Shown piece after piece: positions 24,471 to 31,545 of a stretch of DNA of 64,000 bases. Location of the stretch: assembly GCF_025127995.1 (NCBI RefSeq), contig NZ_JAHLYP010000039.1, forward strand, positions 1 through 64,000, written 5' to 3'. The notes below the pieces were generated by a model. The model was not told the DNA's origin and made no database searches. It saw only the letters and a list, made by a program, of their open reading frames with translations. Position numbers and translations under genes: made by a program. The stretch comes from Synechococcus sp. CS-1332 (lineage in GTDB: Bacteria > Cyanobacteriota > Cyanobacteriia > PCC-6307 > Cyanobiaceae). How positions within the stretch are numbered: position 1 is the stretch's first letter; each line of letters opens with the position of its first letter.

Positions 24471-26714
24471 TCAACCCTCATCAACCAGATAAAGGGTCGG
24501 CCGTGAGTCGCGGATCCTCTTGAGGAATCCTTGGATCACCAGCGATTCGCACTGCTTCCGAACCCCAACCATCTGCGACTGTTCAGGGTTGGCGCCGTAG
24601 ATCACCTCAGCGATCTCCCGCACGGCCGAGCCTTTCGGTGATGCCAGCCCGCCAATGGTTTCCAGCACCTGGGTCTGCTGCTCGGAGTTGGGGACTTCGG
24701 TCTGCTTCGCTTCGGTCTTCCGCTGCTTCTGCCATGCCGCGTGCTCGGCAAGGCGGATCCACTGGCCAGTACCACCGTCCAGGCTGATCACAAGGTCACA
24801 GCCTCGGCTGCTGCGGCCTTCCATGGCCAGACGCCGCTCAGGGATGTCCTTCATGGGCAGGCTGCCGACCTTGCCCGCGTTCAGGTAGTGCAACGTGATG
24901 ATGCTGTTGGCCGCGCCGGCGATGGCGCTGTGGCCGCTCAGGGCTTCGGTGCCGGTGCCGTCGGTGCTCTTGTTGCAGTGATGGATCAGTACCAGGGATC
25001 CGCCGGCATCCATGACGCCTTGTTTGATGTCGTAGAGCAGGGCGCCGATCTCGGGGTCGTTCTCCCCGAAAGGACAGGATCGGGTGATGGACCGCAACGA
25101 ATCAACGATCACCACCGCGCCAGGGTTGGCCGTGATGGCGCTGTGGAGCTGGTCTAGATCGTGTTCAGTGACGCGAAACCGGCGGACCCACAGCAGACGC
25201 GGGTGGTTCCAGATCGCCAGCTTCTCCAGCTGCTCGGCGGTGTCGGCGTCGCCCTGGTCATCGCTGACCAGGATCACCGGGGCCAATGTCGGTGGTCTGC
25301 CGAAACTGATGAAGTCTTCCTGCAGCAGCAGTGCTCGGGCAGCCGCAACAGCGAGGCGAGATTTTCCGACCTTGGGACGGCCGCCGATGATCGTCAGGTC
25401 GCCGGCAGGGATCAGGCCAGGGATCAGCCAGCGGATTACCGGTTTCGGCATGGCATCACGATCAGCAGCTGTGAGCAGCGAGAAAGTGTTGCCCACGCGT
25501 CGGTCGAGGGCCTGAAGCACCTCGGCGCCGATCTCCTTATCGCGGATGGATCCCTTGAGTTTCAGTGCATCAATTGCATGGCGAAGTCGCACGATGCGCC
25601 GAAGGGTGTTTCGTTCGGTGCTGACCAGTGCATTGATGCAGTGGCGGAAGCACTCCAGCCGGCGGGAAAGGCTGAGGGTGGTTGGTTTTCGTTTTTTCGG
25701 CTTCGGTTTAGCTACCAGCGGCGGCTGCTGGACCCGTGGCCGCTTCGAGCTGATCGAAACCACGTTGCTGGTCTCCCTGCGGTGGAACGCCAGCCGGTTC
25801 AGCAGCTTGTGCTCTGGTGTCGAGGGCCTCGGGTGCTGATCGGCTGCCCCCTCGAAGCGGGCCCAGGCGGCACGGGTGTCGAAGGCGGCGCCGCCGATGG
25901 TGTCAGGGCAGTGGGAGAGGTAGCAGGAGAAGGCATCACGGGCGGTTTCTTCTGCTGCTGCACCCTGGGCCTGCAGCCAGGCTTCCACGGCGATCAGCTC
26001 AAGGGAGAGGCGCAGCCCGTCCTCATTGCAGGATCCCTCCCGGCTGCCGGTGACGATCAGGTCCTTGGCCGGTTTGCTGATGAACTCCCGGAACGGCACG
26101 GGGGTGCCTGTAGCCGGCTGAGGTGCTTTGTGGGCCTGCAGCAGCGGCGACGGTTGCGGGGGCGCTGCCTTCAGTGGCATCTGGTCCAGCAGCCAGGCGG
26201 GTGCCTCGGCTAGTTCCACCTCCCACGGAGCGCAGCCCTCGACCCAGCGGTAGCCGTCTGTTTCGGGGTGGGCGCCGAGGATCACGGACTGCTGGCCAGC
26301 CCACCGAAATTCCAGGGGGCCGAGCGTTGCGATGCGGTGATCAAGGGCAGCCCAGCGGTCGGGCGGCACCTTGAACGCAATCTGTTTTCGATCAAGCTTG
26401 GTGCTGGTCCAGGCGATCGAAGGTGGAAGATCGGAACTAGGCCGCCCGTAGGTCTTCTGGAAAGTCGGTTCACCATCTGGCCCATCGAAGTCGGTGGCCA
26501 TTGTGCTGGTGATCGGGCCCAGCCGCAGGCCAACCGCAGGCGCCAGGTTGAGGGCCTCAGCTGAGAAGGTGGGCCAGTCTGTCCACCCTTTGCTGCTTTT
26601 CGTTACTGGGTTGAAGGGACGTTTGTTGCGATCAACTGGTATCAGCCCCGGCAGCCACAGGAGAGGAAGCTGGGGCAACGGCCAGCCTGGTTGGGAGGAT
26701 GCAGCAGTCATCAC
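24471..26714 (-). CDS. Bifunctional primase-polymerase / RepA-like helicase
   Basis: A 747-residue replication protein. Residues about 20-180 are a prim-pol domain: LIPVDRNKRPFNP, VGLRLGPITSTMATDFDGPD with DFD (75-77) as metal ligands, then EFRWAGQQSVILGAHPETDG and APAWLL. A basic linker (PKPKKRKPTT near 337-346) follows. Residues about 430-660 form a RecA-type ATPase: Walker A IIGGRPKVGKSRLA (443-456), Walker B AVVIVDSLRS (533-542), and VLIHHCNKSTDGTGTEALSG with SGHSAIAGAANSIITL. The C-terminus looks like a winged helix. It would prime and unwind the element after excision. The start is GTG 26714 (after GAGGAG), overlapping the upstream stop by 4 bp. Confidence 0.88.
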   Translation of the reverse strand: MMTAASSQPGWPLPQLPLLWLPGLIPVDRNKRPFNPVTKSSKGWTDWPTFSAEALNLAPAVGLRLGPITSTMATDFDGPDGEPTFQKTYGRPSSDLPPSIAWTSTKLDRKQIAFKVPPDRWAALDHRIATLGPLEFRWAGQQSVILGAHPETDGYRWVEGCAPWEVELAEAPAWLLDQMPLKAAPPQPSPLLQAHKAPQPATGTPVPFREFISKPAKDLIVTGSREGSCNEDGLRLSLELIAVEAWLQAQGAAAEETARDAFSCYLSHCPDTIGGAAFDTRAAWARFEGAADQHPRPSTPEHKLLNRLAFHRRETSNVVSISSKRPRVQQPPLVAKPKPKKRKPTTLSLSRRLECFRHCINALVSTERNTLRRIVRLRHAIDALKLKGSIRDKEIGAEVLQALDRRVGNTFSLLTAADRDAMPKPVIRWLIPGLIPAGDLTIIGGRPKVGKSRLAVAAARALLLQEDFISFGRPPTLAPVILVSDDQGDADTAEQLEKLAIWNHPRLLWVRRFRVTEHDLDQLHSAITANPGAVVIVDSLRSITRSCPFGENDPEIGALLYDIKQGVMDAGGSLVLIHHCNKSTDGTGTEALSGHSAIAGAANSIITLHYLNAGKVGSLPMKDIPERRLAMEGRSSRGCDLVISLDGGTGQWIRLAEHAAWQKQRKTEAKQTEVPNSEQQTQVLETIGGLASPKGSAVREIAEVIYGANPEQSQMVGVRKQCESLVIQGFLKRIRDSRPTLYLVDEG

Positions 26715-26950
26715 CGCTCCTCATCATTGATCCCGGCTTCAAGCCGGTTGAGCTGCTCTTCAAGGCGAGCTTCTTCAGCCTCTGCATCGTCAATGAGGGA
26801 GGAAAGCCGGATCTCCTCATATGCCGATAGACCCTCGCCGTCTTCGTAACATTCCTGATCGTTCCAGATCCCTTGAAGGTACAAGACCCGGTTTTTGACG
26901 CGCCAGAGCTGTCGCTGAAGTTCAAGTTCGTTTCTAGAGGTGGTGCTCAA
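26711..26950 (-). CDS. Small coiled-coil protein, translationally coupled
   Basis: Seventy-nine residues from TTG 26950: ELELQRQLWRVKNRVLYLQG, an acidic loop, then IRLSSLIDDAEAEEARLEEQ and LNRLEAGINDEER. Two heptad-like helices suggest a coiled coil or a small helical dimer. Its start overlaps the preceding stop (TTGA) and its stop overlaps the primase start (GTGA), so it is made together with them. It may be a loader or regulator of the helicase, inferred only from coupling. Confidence 0.65.
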   Translation of the reverse strand: MSTTSRNELELQRQLWRVKNRVLYLQGIWNDQECYEDGEGLSAYEEIRLSSLIDDAEAEEARLEEQLNRLEAGINDEER

Positions 26951-27549
26951 AGCAGCGGCCCCCCTTCACCAGGCCCGAACCCCAGCCGCTCAACCAGGTC
27001 TGGGTGGGCCGGGTATGCAGCCTTGCCGGCAACGATGCTGCCGATCTCAACGGCCTCGATCGGGCACGTTCCTTCCCGCATCCGTTGCAGCTGGTCGTAA
27101 GCCTTCAGGGTTCGATCGGAGATCAGGAAGGCCCTCACGATTTCGCCGCGGCCGTCAACGGTGTATGCCAATGTGAAGGGGCCGTGTCTCTGGCAGTCCT
27201 TCGGGTTGGGTTCCGGGAAGGGAAATATCTCCCGTAGCCAGGGCGGCTTGGGTGTCCCCGGGGGCTTCTTGTTCCAGATCACCGCCACCTCTCGGGCAAC
27301 GGCCGCCGCTCGACATGGCTTAGCCGAACTGGCCCCACTGACCCCTGGCTGCAAGGCCCTGTCGCGCCAGGCGCTGGGGACGGGTTCTGGGTCCGGCGGC
27401 GCGGGTCGGGCATCCGGCTCTATCGGCTGCAGCAGGAGATTGTTGCGGACTTTGCCCTGCAGCTGCGGCAGTAGGGCTCGCCTGCTGCTTGTGTTTAAAG
27501 TTGGGGCCAGACTTGCTTCCAAGCCCCCGTCGGATGGGGGCTTTTTCAT
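26947..27549 (-). CDS. Unknown element protein in the replication operon
   Basis: A 200-residue protein. The N-terminal 90 residues are low complexity and Pro/Ala/Arg-rich; the C-terminal 100 are globular: REIFPFPEPNPKDCQRHGPF, TLAYTVDGRGEIVRAFLISD and RTLKAYDQLQRMREGTCPIE. The ATG at 27549 forms an ATGA overlap with the stop of the excisionase-like gene. That supports this start, even though the first codons coincide with a GC-rich hairpin that reads like a terminator on the other strand. Function unknown; likely a replication or regulatory accessory. Confidence 0.6.
   Translation of the reverse strand: MKKPPSDGGLEASLAPTLNTSSRRALLPQLQGKVRNNLLLQPIEPDARPAPPDPEPVPSAWRDRALQPGVSGASSAKPCRAAAVAREVAVIWNKKPPGTPKPPWLREIFPFPEPNPKDCQRHGPFTLAYTVDGRGEIVRAFLISDRTLKAYDQLQRMREGTCPIEAVEIGSIVAGKAAYPAHPDLVERLGFGPGEGGPLL
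27521..27547 (+). terminator. Hairpin with T-tract pointing rightward
   Basis: AGCCCCC / GGGGGCT with a 7-nt loop, followed by TTTTTC on the plus strand. It would stop plus-strand transcription before the integrase-excisionase region. No plus-strand gene ends here. On the minus strand the same DNA encodes the first residues of the 200-residue protein. Confidence 0.6.
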
Positions 27550-27776
27550 GAGCGACCTGCCTCCGCCTTGGGGCGAGGAATCTGTTTGCTGCGTTTGGCC
27601 AGGGTGGTTTCAACAGCGGGAAGATCCCATCGCAAATTGGGCTTGCGCAGGCCCAGGCCATGCGCCGTGAAATGTACGCCAGGGCGCAGGATGTCAGCGG
27701 CGCGGAGTCGCGTCAGCGTGTTTCTGGTCACACGCAGCGCGGCCTGCACCTCACCAGTGGTGAAGGAAAAAGTCAT
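27546..27776 (-). CDS. Excisionase-like helix-turn-helix protein
   Basis: Seventy-six residues beginning MTFSFTTGEVQAALRVTRNT, then LTRLRAADILRPGVHFTA. This is the MerR/AlpA-type winged-helix layout (EVxxxLxVTRxTLxRLRxxGxLxPG) of recombination directionality factors. A basic tail ends KQIPRPKAEAGRS. It lies 148 bp downstream of the integrase stop on the same strand and begins the coupled replication operon. A role in excision and in controlling that operon is therefore likely. Confidence 0.7.
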   Translation of the reverse strand: MTFSFTTGEVQAALRVTRNTLTRLRAADILRPGVHFTAHGLGLRKPNLRWDLPAVETTLAKRSKQIPRPKAEAGRS

Positions 27777-27859
27777 CTTTATAAAAAGTGAACGCAGGGG
27801 GGGACTTGATGCCCCACGTCGTCATTCTATGGCCAAAATGTGCCGCTGGAGAGATATAA

Positions 27860-27891
27860 AAATGGTATTGTTCTCTCGATCGTTACCATTT
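27860..27891. promoter_or_regulatory. 8-16-8 inverted repeat between integrase and excisionase
   Basis: AAATGGTA-N16-TACCATTT is perfect and lies 84 bp upstream of the excisionase-like start. It may be an operator for the replication operon or a binding site of the excisionase. A looser AATGGGTAAG...CTTACCATT pair occurs near the left end at 8582-8623. Confidence 0.4.
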
Positions 27892-27924
27892 CCGCCAGAT
27901 CGCAGATACGGACGGAGCAGTGAA

Positions 27925-29121
27925 TCAGTCCCCGGCCCTGGCTGTCACCAGCGCCCCCACCTTGCTCAGCAGCCCCGGCCCGTCCAGGCGTCGGCCGTAA
28001 GTGGCCAGGTGGACCGCTGGGGAGTGGCCCATGAGCTCGGCGGCCTCACGCACGTGCAGGCCCAGGTCCAGGCCCAGCCGCAACGCGAAGGCATGGCGCA
28101 GGCCATAGGAGCTCAGGTCGTCGGGCATGTGGAGCCGACGCAGCTGCTGGGTCATGTGTTCGCCAGGGCTGGCGGCTTTCTGGCTCCAGCCAGGAAGCTC
28201 ATGGGCCCGCCACCGTTCGAGCAGGCCGTGGCAGTCCGCCGGCCAGCCGGCGGGGGGAACGGCTGGCACTCGCCGCGGCCGAGTGGCTCCCTTGCTTGAG
28301 ATTTTCGATCGGGTGACCACCGCCACCGGCACCCCGTCCGGCCCGGCCTTCAACTGCAGCCCGATCAATTCCTGCGGCCGCAGACCGAACACCGCCAGAC
28401 AGTCCCAGGCCAGCAGATCGCCGCCCAGCAAATGGGGGCTCGCTTGGATCCGCTCGCGCAGCCGTTCGATCTCCAGATCCGTGAAGGCTCGCACCCCCGC
28501 CGGATCGGCCGCGGCCTTGCCGTTACCCCGCAGCTGGGCCAGCTCATCGGGCCAGGGCCAAGCCGCTTCCTTCCACAGTCGCCGGGCCCGGTCGTATGCC
28601 ATCTGCCGGGCCCTGCTGTTTGCTGGCCAATTGCGCAGGTAGACATCCAGCAGGGCCGAATCACTGGCCCAGCGTTGTGCTCCCGCGGTGGCCACCAGCC
28701 GGCGCAGGTAGGGGGCCCAGGTTCGATCCCAGGTCCGGGGGGCAATGCGCTCGCCCACGAGCTGGGAGCGCAGCTGTTCGCTCAGCTGCTCCAGGTGCTG
28801 GGGCAGAAGGTGGCTTTCATCGCCGGCCGCGGGAGTGGCGTTCGGGTCGGGCCATCGCCAGGTGCCGGCCATAACGGCATCGAACACCGCGCAGGCTTCG
28901 CTCAGGGCCGCCGTGGACGTTGCCGGGCCGGGAGGGGTCGCCAGGCTCAGGGCCCTTTGCGTTGGGGCCTGATCTGGCGGATCTCCAGGCCGCGGCGGGA
29001 GCTCGGCGCTCAGCAGGCGCAGCCGATCGCGGTGCAGTTGCAGGAACCAGCCGGAACGACCCAGCCGGTGGGCCTTAAAGGCACGGCTCAGGTTCTTGAG
29101 CCAGGGAGCGGCAGTGGCCAC
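27925..29121 (-). CDS. int: Tyrosine integrase of the tRNA-Arg element
   Basis: A 398-residue integrase. Residues about 1-200 are an N-terminal DNA-binding and core-binding region (AWLKNLSRAFKAHRLGRSGW; RTWDRTWAPYLRRLVATAGA). The catalytic domain follows: FTDLEIERLRERIQ, the first Arg in VFGLRPQELIGLQL, SYGLRHAFALRLGL (H-x-x-R replaced by L-R-H-A, with Arg and His present), AAELMGHSPAVHLATYGRRL with the second His and the nucleophile Tyr near residue 374. It starts 144 bp from the 49-bp repeat inside the tRNA. It should catalyse insertion into the 3' part of tRNA-Arg(TCT), with the excisionase-like protein favouring exit. Confidence 0.9.
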   Translation of the reverse strand: MATAAPWLKNLSRAFKAHRLGRSGWFLQLHRDRLRLLSAELPPRPGDPPDQAPTQRALSLATPPGPATSTAALSEACAVFDAVMAGTWRWPDPNATPAAGDESHLLPQHLEQLSEQLRSQLVGERIAPRTWDRTWAPYLRRLVATAGAQRWASDSALLDVYLRNWPANSRARQMAYDRARRLWKEAAWPWPDELAQLRGNGKAAADPAGVRAFTDLEIERLRERIQASPHLLGGDLLAWDCLAVFGLRPQELIGLQLKAGPDGVPVAVVTRSKISSKGATRPRRVPAVPPAGWPADCHGLLERWRAHELPGWSQKAASPGEHMTQQLRRLHMPDDLSSYGLRHAFALRLGLDLGLHVREAAELMGHSPAVHLATYGRRLDGPGLLSKVGALVTARAGD

Positions 29122-29264
29122 GGCTTACCCACGGGTCAAATCTGGGTAAAAGTCTGGCACTTTCTGGGATTTTCGGGGTCTTTCTCGCCCATGGCGAGGC
29201 CAGAGCCATTTCTGAAAAGGCTTGTCCTGACTGGCCCTATCTCTGTCTGGGACTGGGCTTCAGT

Positions 29265-29313
29265 CAACGCCCCCTGATGGATTCGAACCATCGACCGGCT
29301 GCTTAGAAGGCAG
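29265..29313 (-). repeat. Right attachment repeat within tRNA-Arg(TCT)
   Basis: Identical over 49 bp to 8467-8515. It comprises three flanking bases and the tRNA from its 3' end through the anticodon arm. The intact tRNA is kept at this end because the element brings a replacement 3' portion. Confidence 0.93.
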
Positions 29314-29341
29314 CTGCTCTATCCAGCTGAGCTAAGGGAGC
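29268..29341 (-). tRNA. tRNA-Arg (anticodon TCT)
   Basis: Read on the minus strand: acceptor GCTCCCT pairs with AGGGGGC (one G-T pair), the D arm is GCTCAGCTGGATAGAGC, the anticodon loop is CTTCTAA with anticodon TCT, and the T loop is GGTTCGAATCC. The length is 74 nt with a G discriminator; CCA is not encoded. It decodes AGA (and probably AGG). It is the integration site of the 20.8-kb element. Confidence 0.95.
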
Positions 29342-29424
29342 ACGGAGCGCATTGTGCCAGCGTTCGGTGGCGAGGGCACTCCGGTAGCCACCCGTACAGT
29401 GGGCAACCGCGCTTGAACCGTTCC

Positions 29425-30366
29425 ATGGCCGCCACCCGGCTCAGCGACAGCCAGAAAACCGAACTGGTTGGGAGCTTCCGGGAGGGTGCCAGCAGCCAGG
29501 AGCTGGCGGAACGTTTCGGCTGCAGCCCCAACACGGTCAACCGGGTGGTGCGCTCGGAGCTGGGGGAGGCGGAGTACGAGCGCGTCAAGACCGAGCGCTC
29601 CCGTCGTCGCAGTCGGCCGCCGGTGGGGGCGGCCGAGCCCACCGAGGCTCTGCAGACAGCGCTGGAGATCAGCAGCCCCGAGCCCAGTCCCGAGCCCAGT
29701 CCCGAACCCGCCCCGGAACTGTTGGGCCTGGAGCCCACTCCGGACCCCATCAAGGCTCTGGCCCCCGAGGAGCCTGAGCCCGACACCGCATCCGCACCCG
29801 CGCCCGTTCGCAAGGTCTTGCCGGATCCCCCCCGCCGTCTGTCCGTGCCGGCCCCGGTGAGGGCAGAGGTGGTGGCGGAAGACGGCCCCGCCGTGCTCGC
29901 CATCGAGGATGCCGACGACTTCGGCGCCGACGACGACGACCTGCTGACGAGCGAGGACGACGACAGCGAGGACGGCACCGACGGGGAGATCAACCCGTTC
30001 CAGCCGATCCCCGTGGTGGTGCTCGACGACGGCGCTGCGGCCGGTGGTGAGGGCAGGCTCCAGCCCCTGGTGGCCGCCGCGCTGCCAGCCAGCGCCTACA
30101 TGCTGGTGGACAAGACGGTGGAACTGCAGGCCCGGCCGCTTAGTGAGTTTCCCGAGCTGGGCCGGCTTCCCGCCACCGAACTCGACCGCCAGGCCTTGGT
30201 GGTGTTCCTCAATCCTCGCCAGGCCAAACGCCAGTGCGGCCGCACCCAGCGCGTGATCAAGGTGCCCGACCTCAAGGTGTTCGAGCTCACGGCCCCTTAC
30301 CTCCTGGCCCAGGGCATCAGCCGGGTGGTGATCGAGGGAGCCCTCTACGCGCTGCCGGGCAGCTGA
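29425..30366 (+). CDS. Helix-turn-helix protein with acidic linker and conserved C-terminal domain
   Basis: A 313-residue protein from the ATG at 29425. The N-terminus LSDSQKTELVGSFREGASSQ, ELAERFGCSPNTVNRVVR is a resolvase-like helix-turn-helix. A disordered Pro/Glu-rich section follows, with EPSPEPSPEPAPE repeats near residue 85, then an Asp-rich stretch (DDFGADDDDLLTSEDDDSED). The C-terminal 100 residues are ordered: AYMLVDKTVELQARPLSEFP, ELGRLPATELDRQALVVFLN and RVIKVPDLKVFELTAPYLLA. I know this layout from picocyanobacterial conserved hypothetical proteins but not a function. It is presumably a DNA-binding regulator. An in-frame TTG at 29413 is rejected in favour of the ATG. Confidence 0.75.
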   Translation: MAATRLSDSQKTELVGSFREGASSQELAERFGCSPNTVNRVVRSELGEAEYERVKTERSRRRSRPPVGAAEPTEALQTALEISSPEPSPEPSPEPAPELLGLEPTPDPIKALAPEEPEPDTASAPAPVRKVLPDPPRRLSVPAPVRAEVVAEDGPAVLAIEDADDFGADDDDLLTSEDDDSEDGTDGEINPFQPIPVVVLDDGAAAGGEGRLQPLVAAALPASAYMLVDKTVELQARPLSEFPELGRLPATELDRQALVVFLNPRQAKRQCGRTQRVIKVPDLKVFELTAPYLLAQGISRVVIEGALYALPGS

Positions 30367-30370
30367 GGCC

Positions 30371-30613
30371 TCAGCCCTCTTCGTCGGCGGGAGTGTTTCC
30401 GGGCAGCAGCAGCGCCGCGCTGGCGCCGCCGCTGATGACCCCCAGGACCAGGGCCACGCCCACGATGAAACCGGCAGGCAACGGGGCGCTGCGGGCGAAG
30501 CCGAAGCGCAGCTGGGGCCGCTGCTCCAGGTTCTGGGCCCCCAGGCAGAGCAGGGCCAGCAGCAGGGTGCCGCCGAGCAGGCTGCCGCACAGGAGGCGCA
30601 GGCGCAGAAGCAT
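30371..30613 (-). CDS. Small two-helix membrane protein (LapA-like)
   Basis: Eighty residues with two membrane helices: LLCGSLLGGTLLLALLCLGA near 8-27 and LPAGFIVGVALVLGVISGGA near 45-64. Between them is QNLEQRPQLRFGFARSAPLP. A QN...L.F segment followed by LP-G-F and a glycine-rich second helix is the layout of LapA/DUF1049 proteins, which in other bacteria take part in envelope assembly. It converges with the helix-turn-helix gene and sits 39 bp downstream of rsmI. Confidence 0.6.
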   Translation of the reverse strand: MLLRLRLLCGSLLGGTLLLALLCLGAQNLEQRPQLRFGFARSAPLPAGFIVGVALVLGVISGGASAALLLPGNTPADEEG

Positions 30614-30652
30614 CGCAGCAGGAGCGGGGTTGGGGCCCAGTCTGCCCTGGCT

Positions 30653-31525
30653 TCAGAGCGGCGGGGCCGGCTCCTGGTGCAGCAGGGCATAGAGGGCCCG
30701 GCGGCTGTGGCCGCTGCTGACCGCCAGGCTGCGGGCGGCCTCCCGATTGCTGAGGCCGCCCCGCACCAGCTCCGCCAGGGCGTGGCGCAGGGCGGTTTCG
30801 TCCCAGACGGGGGCGGCCGCCGGCGGGGCACCGCCGAGCACCAGGGTGCACTCCCCCTGGGGCGGGATGCGTTGGAAATGCTCCAGGGCCGCCACCACAC
30901 TGGGGCCCACCTGTTCCTCGTGGCGCTTGGTGAGCTCCCGGGCCACCTGCAGGGGCCGGTCGCCCAGCACCGCCAGCAGGTCTTCGAGCAGGGCCAGCAG
31001 CCGGTGGGGGGCTTCGAACAGCACCATCGTTCGCTCCTCGCTGGCCAGGGCCTCGAGCCGCTGGCGCCGGGGCCCGCCCTTCGGCGGCAGGAACCCTTCG
31101 AAGCAGAAGCGGCCCGACGGCAGGCCACTGCTCACCAGAGCGGTGGTGACGGCGCTGGGGCCGGGGATGCAGATCACCTGGCGGCCTGCGGCGCGGGCGG
31201 CCGCCGCCAGCTCCTGGCCGGGATCGGACACCCCCGGCAGGCCGGCATCGCTGATCAGGGCGATCGCTTCGCCCGCCTCCAGGGCCGCCAGCAGCTGGGG
31301 GATGCGGGCCGTCTGGTTGTGCTGGTGGAAGCTCAGCAGGGGCACGCGCAGGCCGAGGTGATGCAGCAGCAGGCCGCTGCGGCGGGTGTCCTCGCAGGCG
31401 ACCCGGGTGGCCCCCGCCAGCACCCGCCGGGCCCGGGGGGAGAGGTCGTCGAGGTTGCCGATGGGGGTGCCCACCAGATAGAGAACGCCGGCGGCGGGTT
31501 CCTGCTCCTGCACCGGTTCCTGCAC
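30653..31525 (-). CDS. rsmI: RsmI, 16S rRNA (cytidine-1402 2'-O)-methyltransferase
   Basis: A 290-residue SAM-dependent methyltransferase of the tetrapyrrole-methylase fold. It shows LYLVGTPIGNLDDLSPRARR, CEDTRRSGLLL, SFHQHNQTARIPQLL, GEAIALISDAGLPGVSDPGQ, PGPSAVTTALVSSGLPS and GFLPPKG, all hallmarks of RsmI. The enzyme 2'-O-methylates C1402 in the ribosomal P site. The C-terminal HTH-like AVSSGHSRRALYALLHQ is also typical. The gene starts at a GTG, leaving 20 bp to the divergent cysQ gene, so the two share a compact promoter region. Confidence 0.95.
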   Translation of the reverse strand: MQEPVQEQEPAAGVLYLVGTPIGNLDDLSPRARRVLAGATRVACEDTRRSGLLLHHLGLRVPLLSFHQHNQTARIPQLLAALEAGEAIALISDAGLPGVSDPGQELAAAARAAGRQVICIPGPSAVTTALVSSGLPSGRFCFEGFLPPKGGPRRQRLEALASEERTMVLFEAPHRLLALLEDLLAVLGDRPLQVARELTKRHEEQVGPSVVAALEHFQRIPPQGECTLVLGGAPPAAAPVWDETALRHALAELVRGGLSNREAARSLAVSSGHSRRALYALLHQEPAPPL

Positions 31526-31545
31526 AATGCCTGTTTCCCGCGTCC

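Larger units (their letters stand above)
8467..29313. mobile_element. 20.8-kb integrative element in tRNA-Arg(TCT)
   Basis: The element is bounded by the 49-bp direct repeats at 8467-8515 and 29265-29313. A full-length tyrosine integrase lies 144 bp inside the tRNA end, with an excisionase-like gene beside it, a primase-polymerase/helicase and an iteron-like cluster. It therefore has its own recombination and probably replication functions. I see no capsid, portal, terminase, relaxase or conjugation genes, so it is not an obvious complete prophage or ICE. The layout recalls tRNA-linked cyanobacterial elements of the tycheposon kind or a phage satellite (inference). Cargo: three GIY-YIG-like proteins, a second short recombinase with a ParB-like neighbour, and several unknown proteins. 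Much of the cargo is visibly lower in GC than the flanking chromosome. Confidence 0.9.

Noticed and set aside
8467-29313. The element as a complete prophage or conjugative element
   Set aside because: No capsid, portal, terminase, tail, lysis, relaxase or type IV secretion genes are visible in any frame.
29332-31128. A 598-codon minus-strand frame across the helix-turn-helix gene and rsmI
   Set aside because: It is antisense to one clear gene and out of frame with another (rsmI), has Arg/Ala/Cys-rich composition and shows no domain. Long false frames are expected at this GC content.
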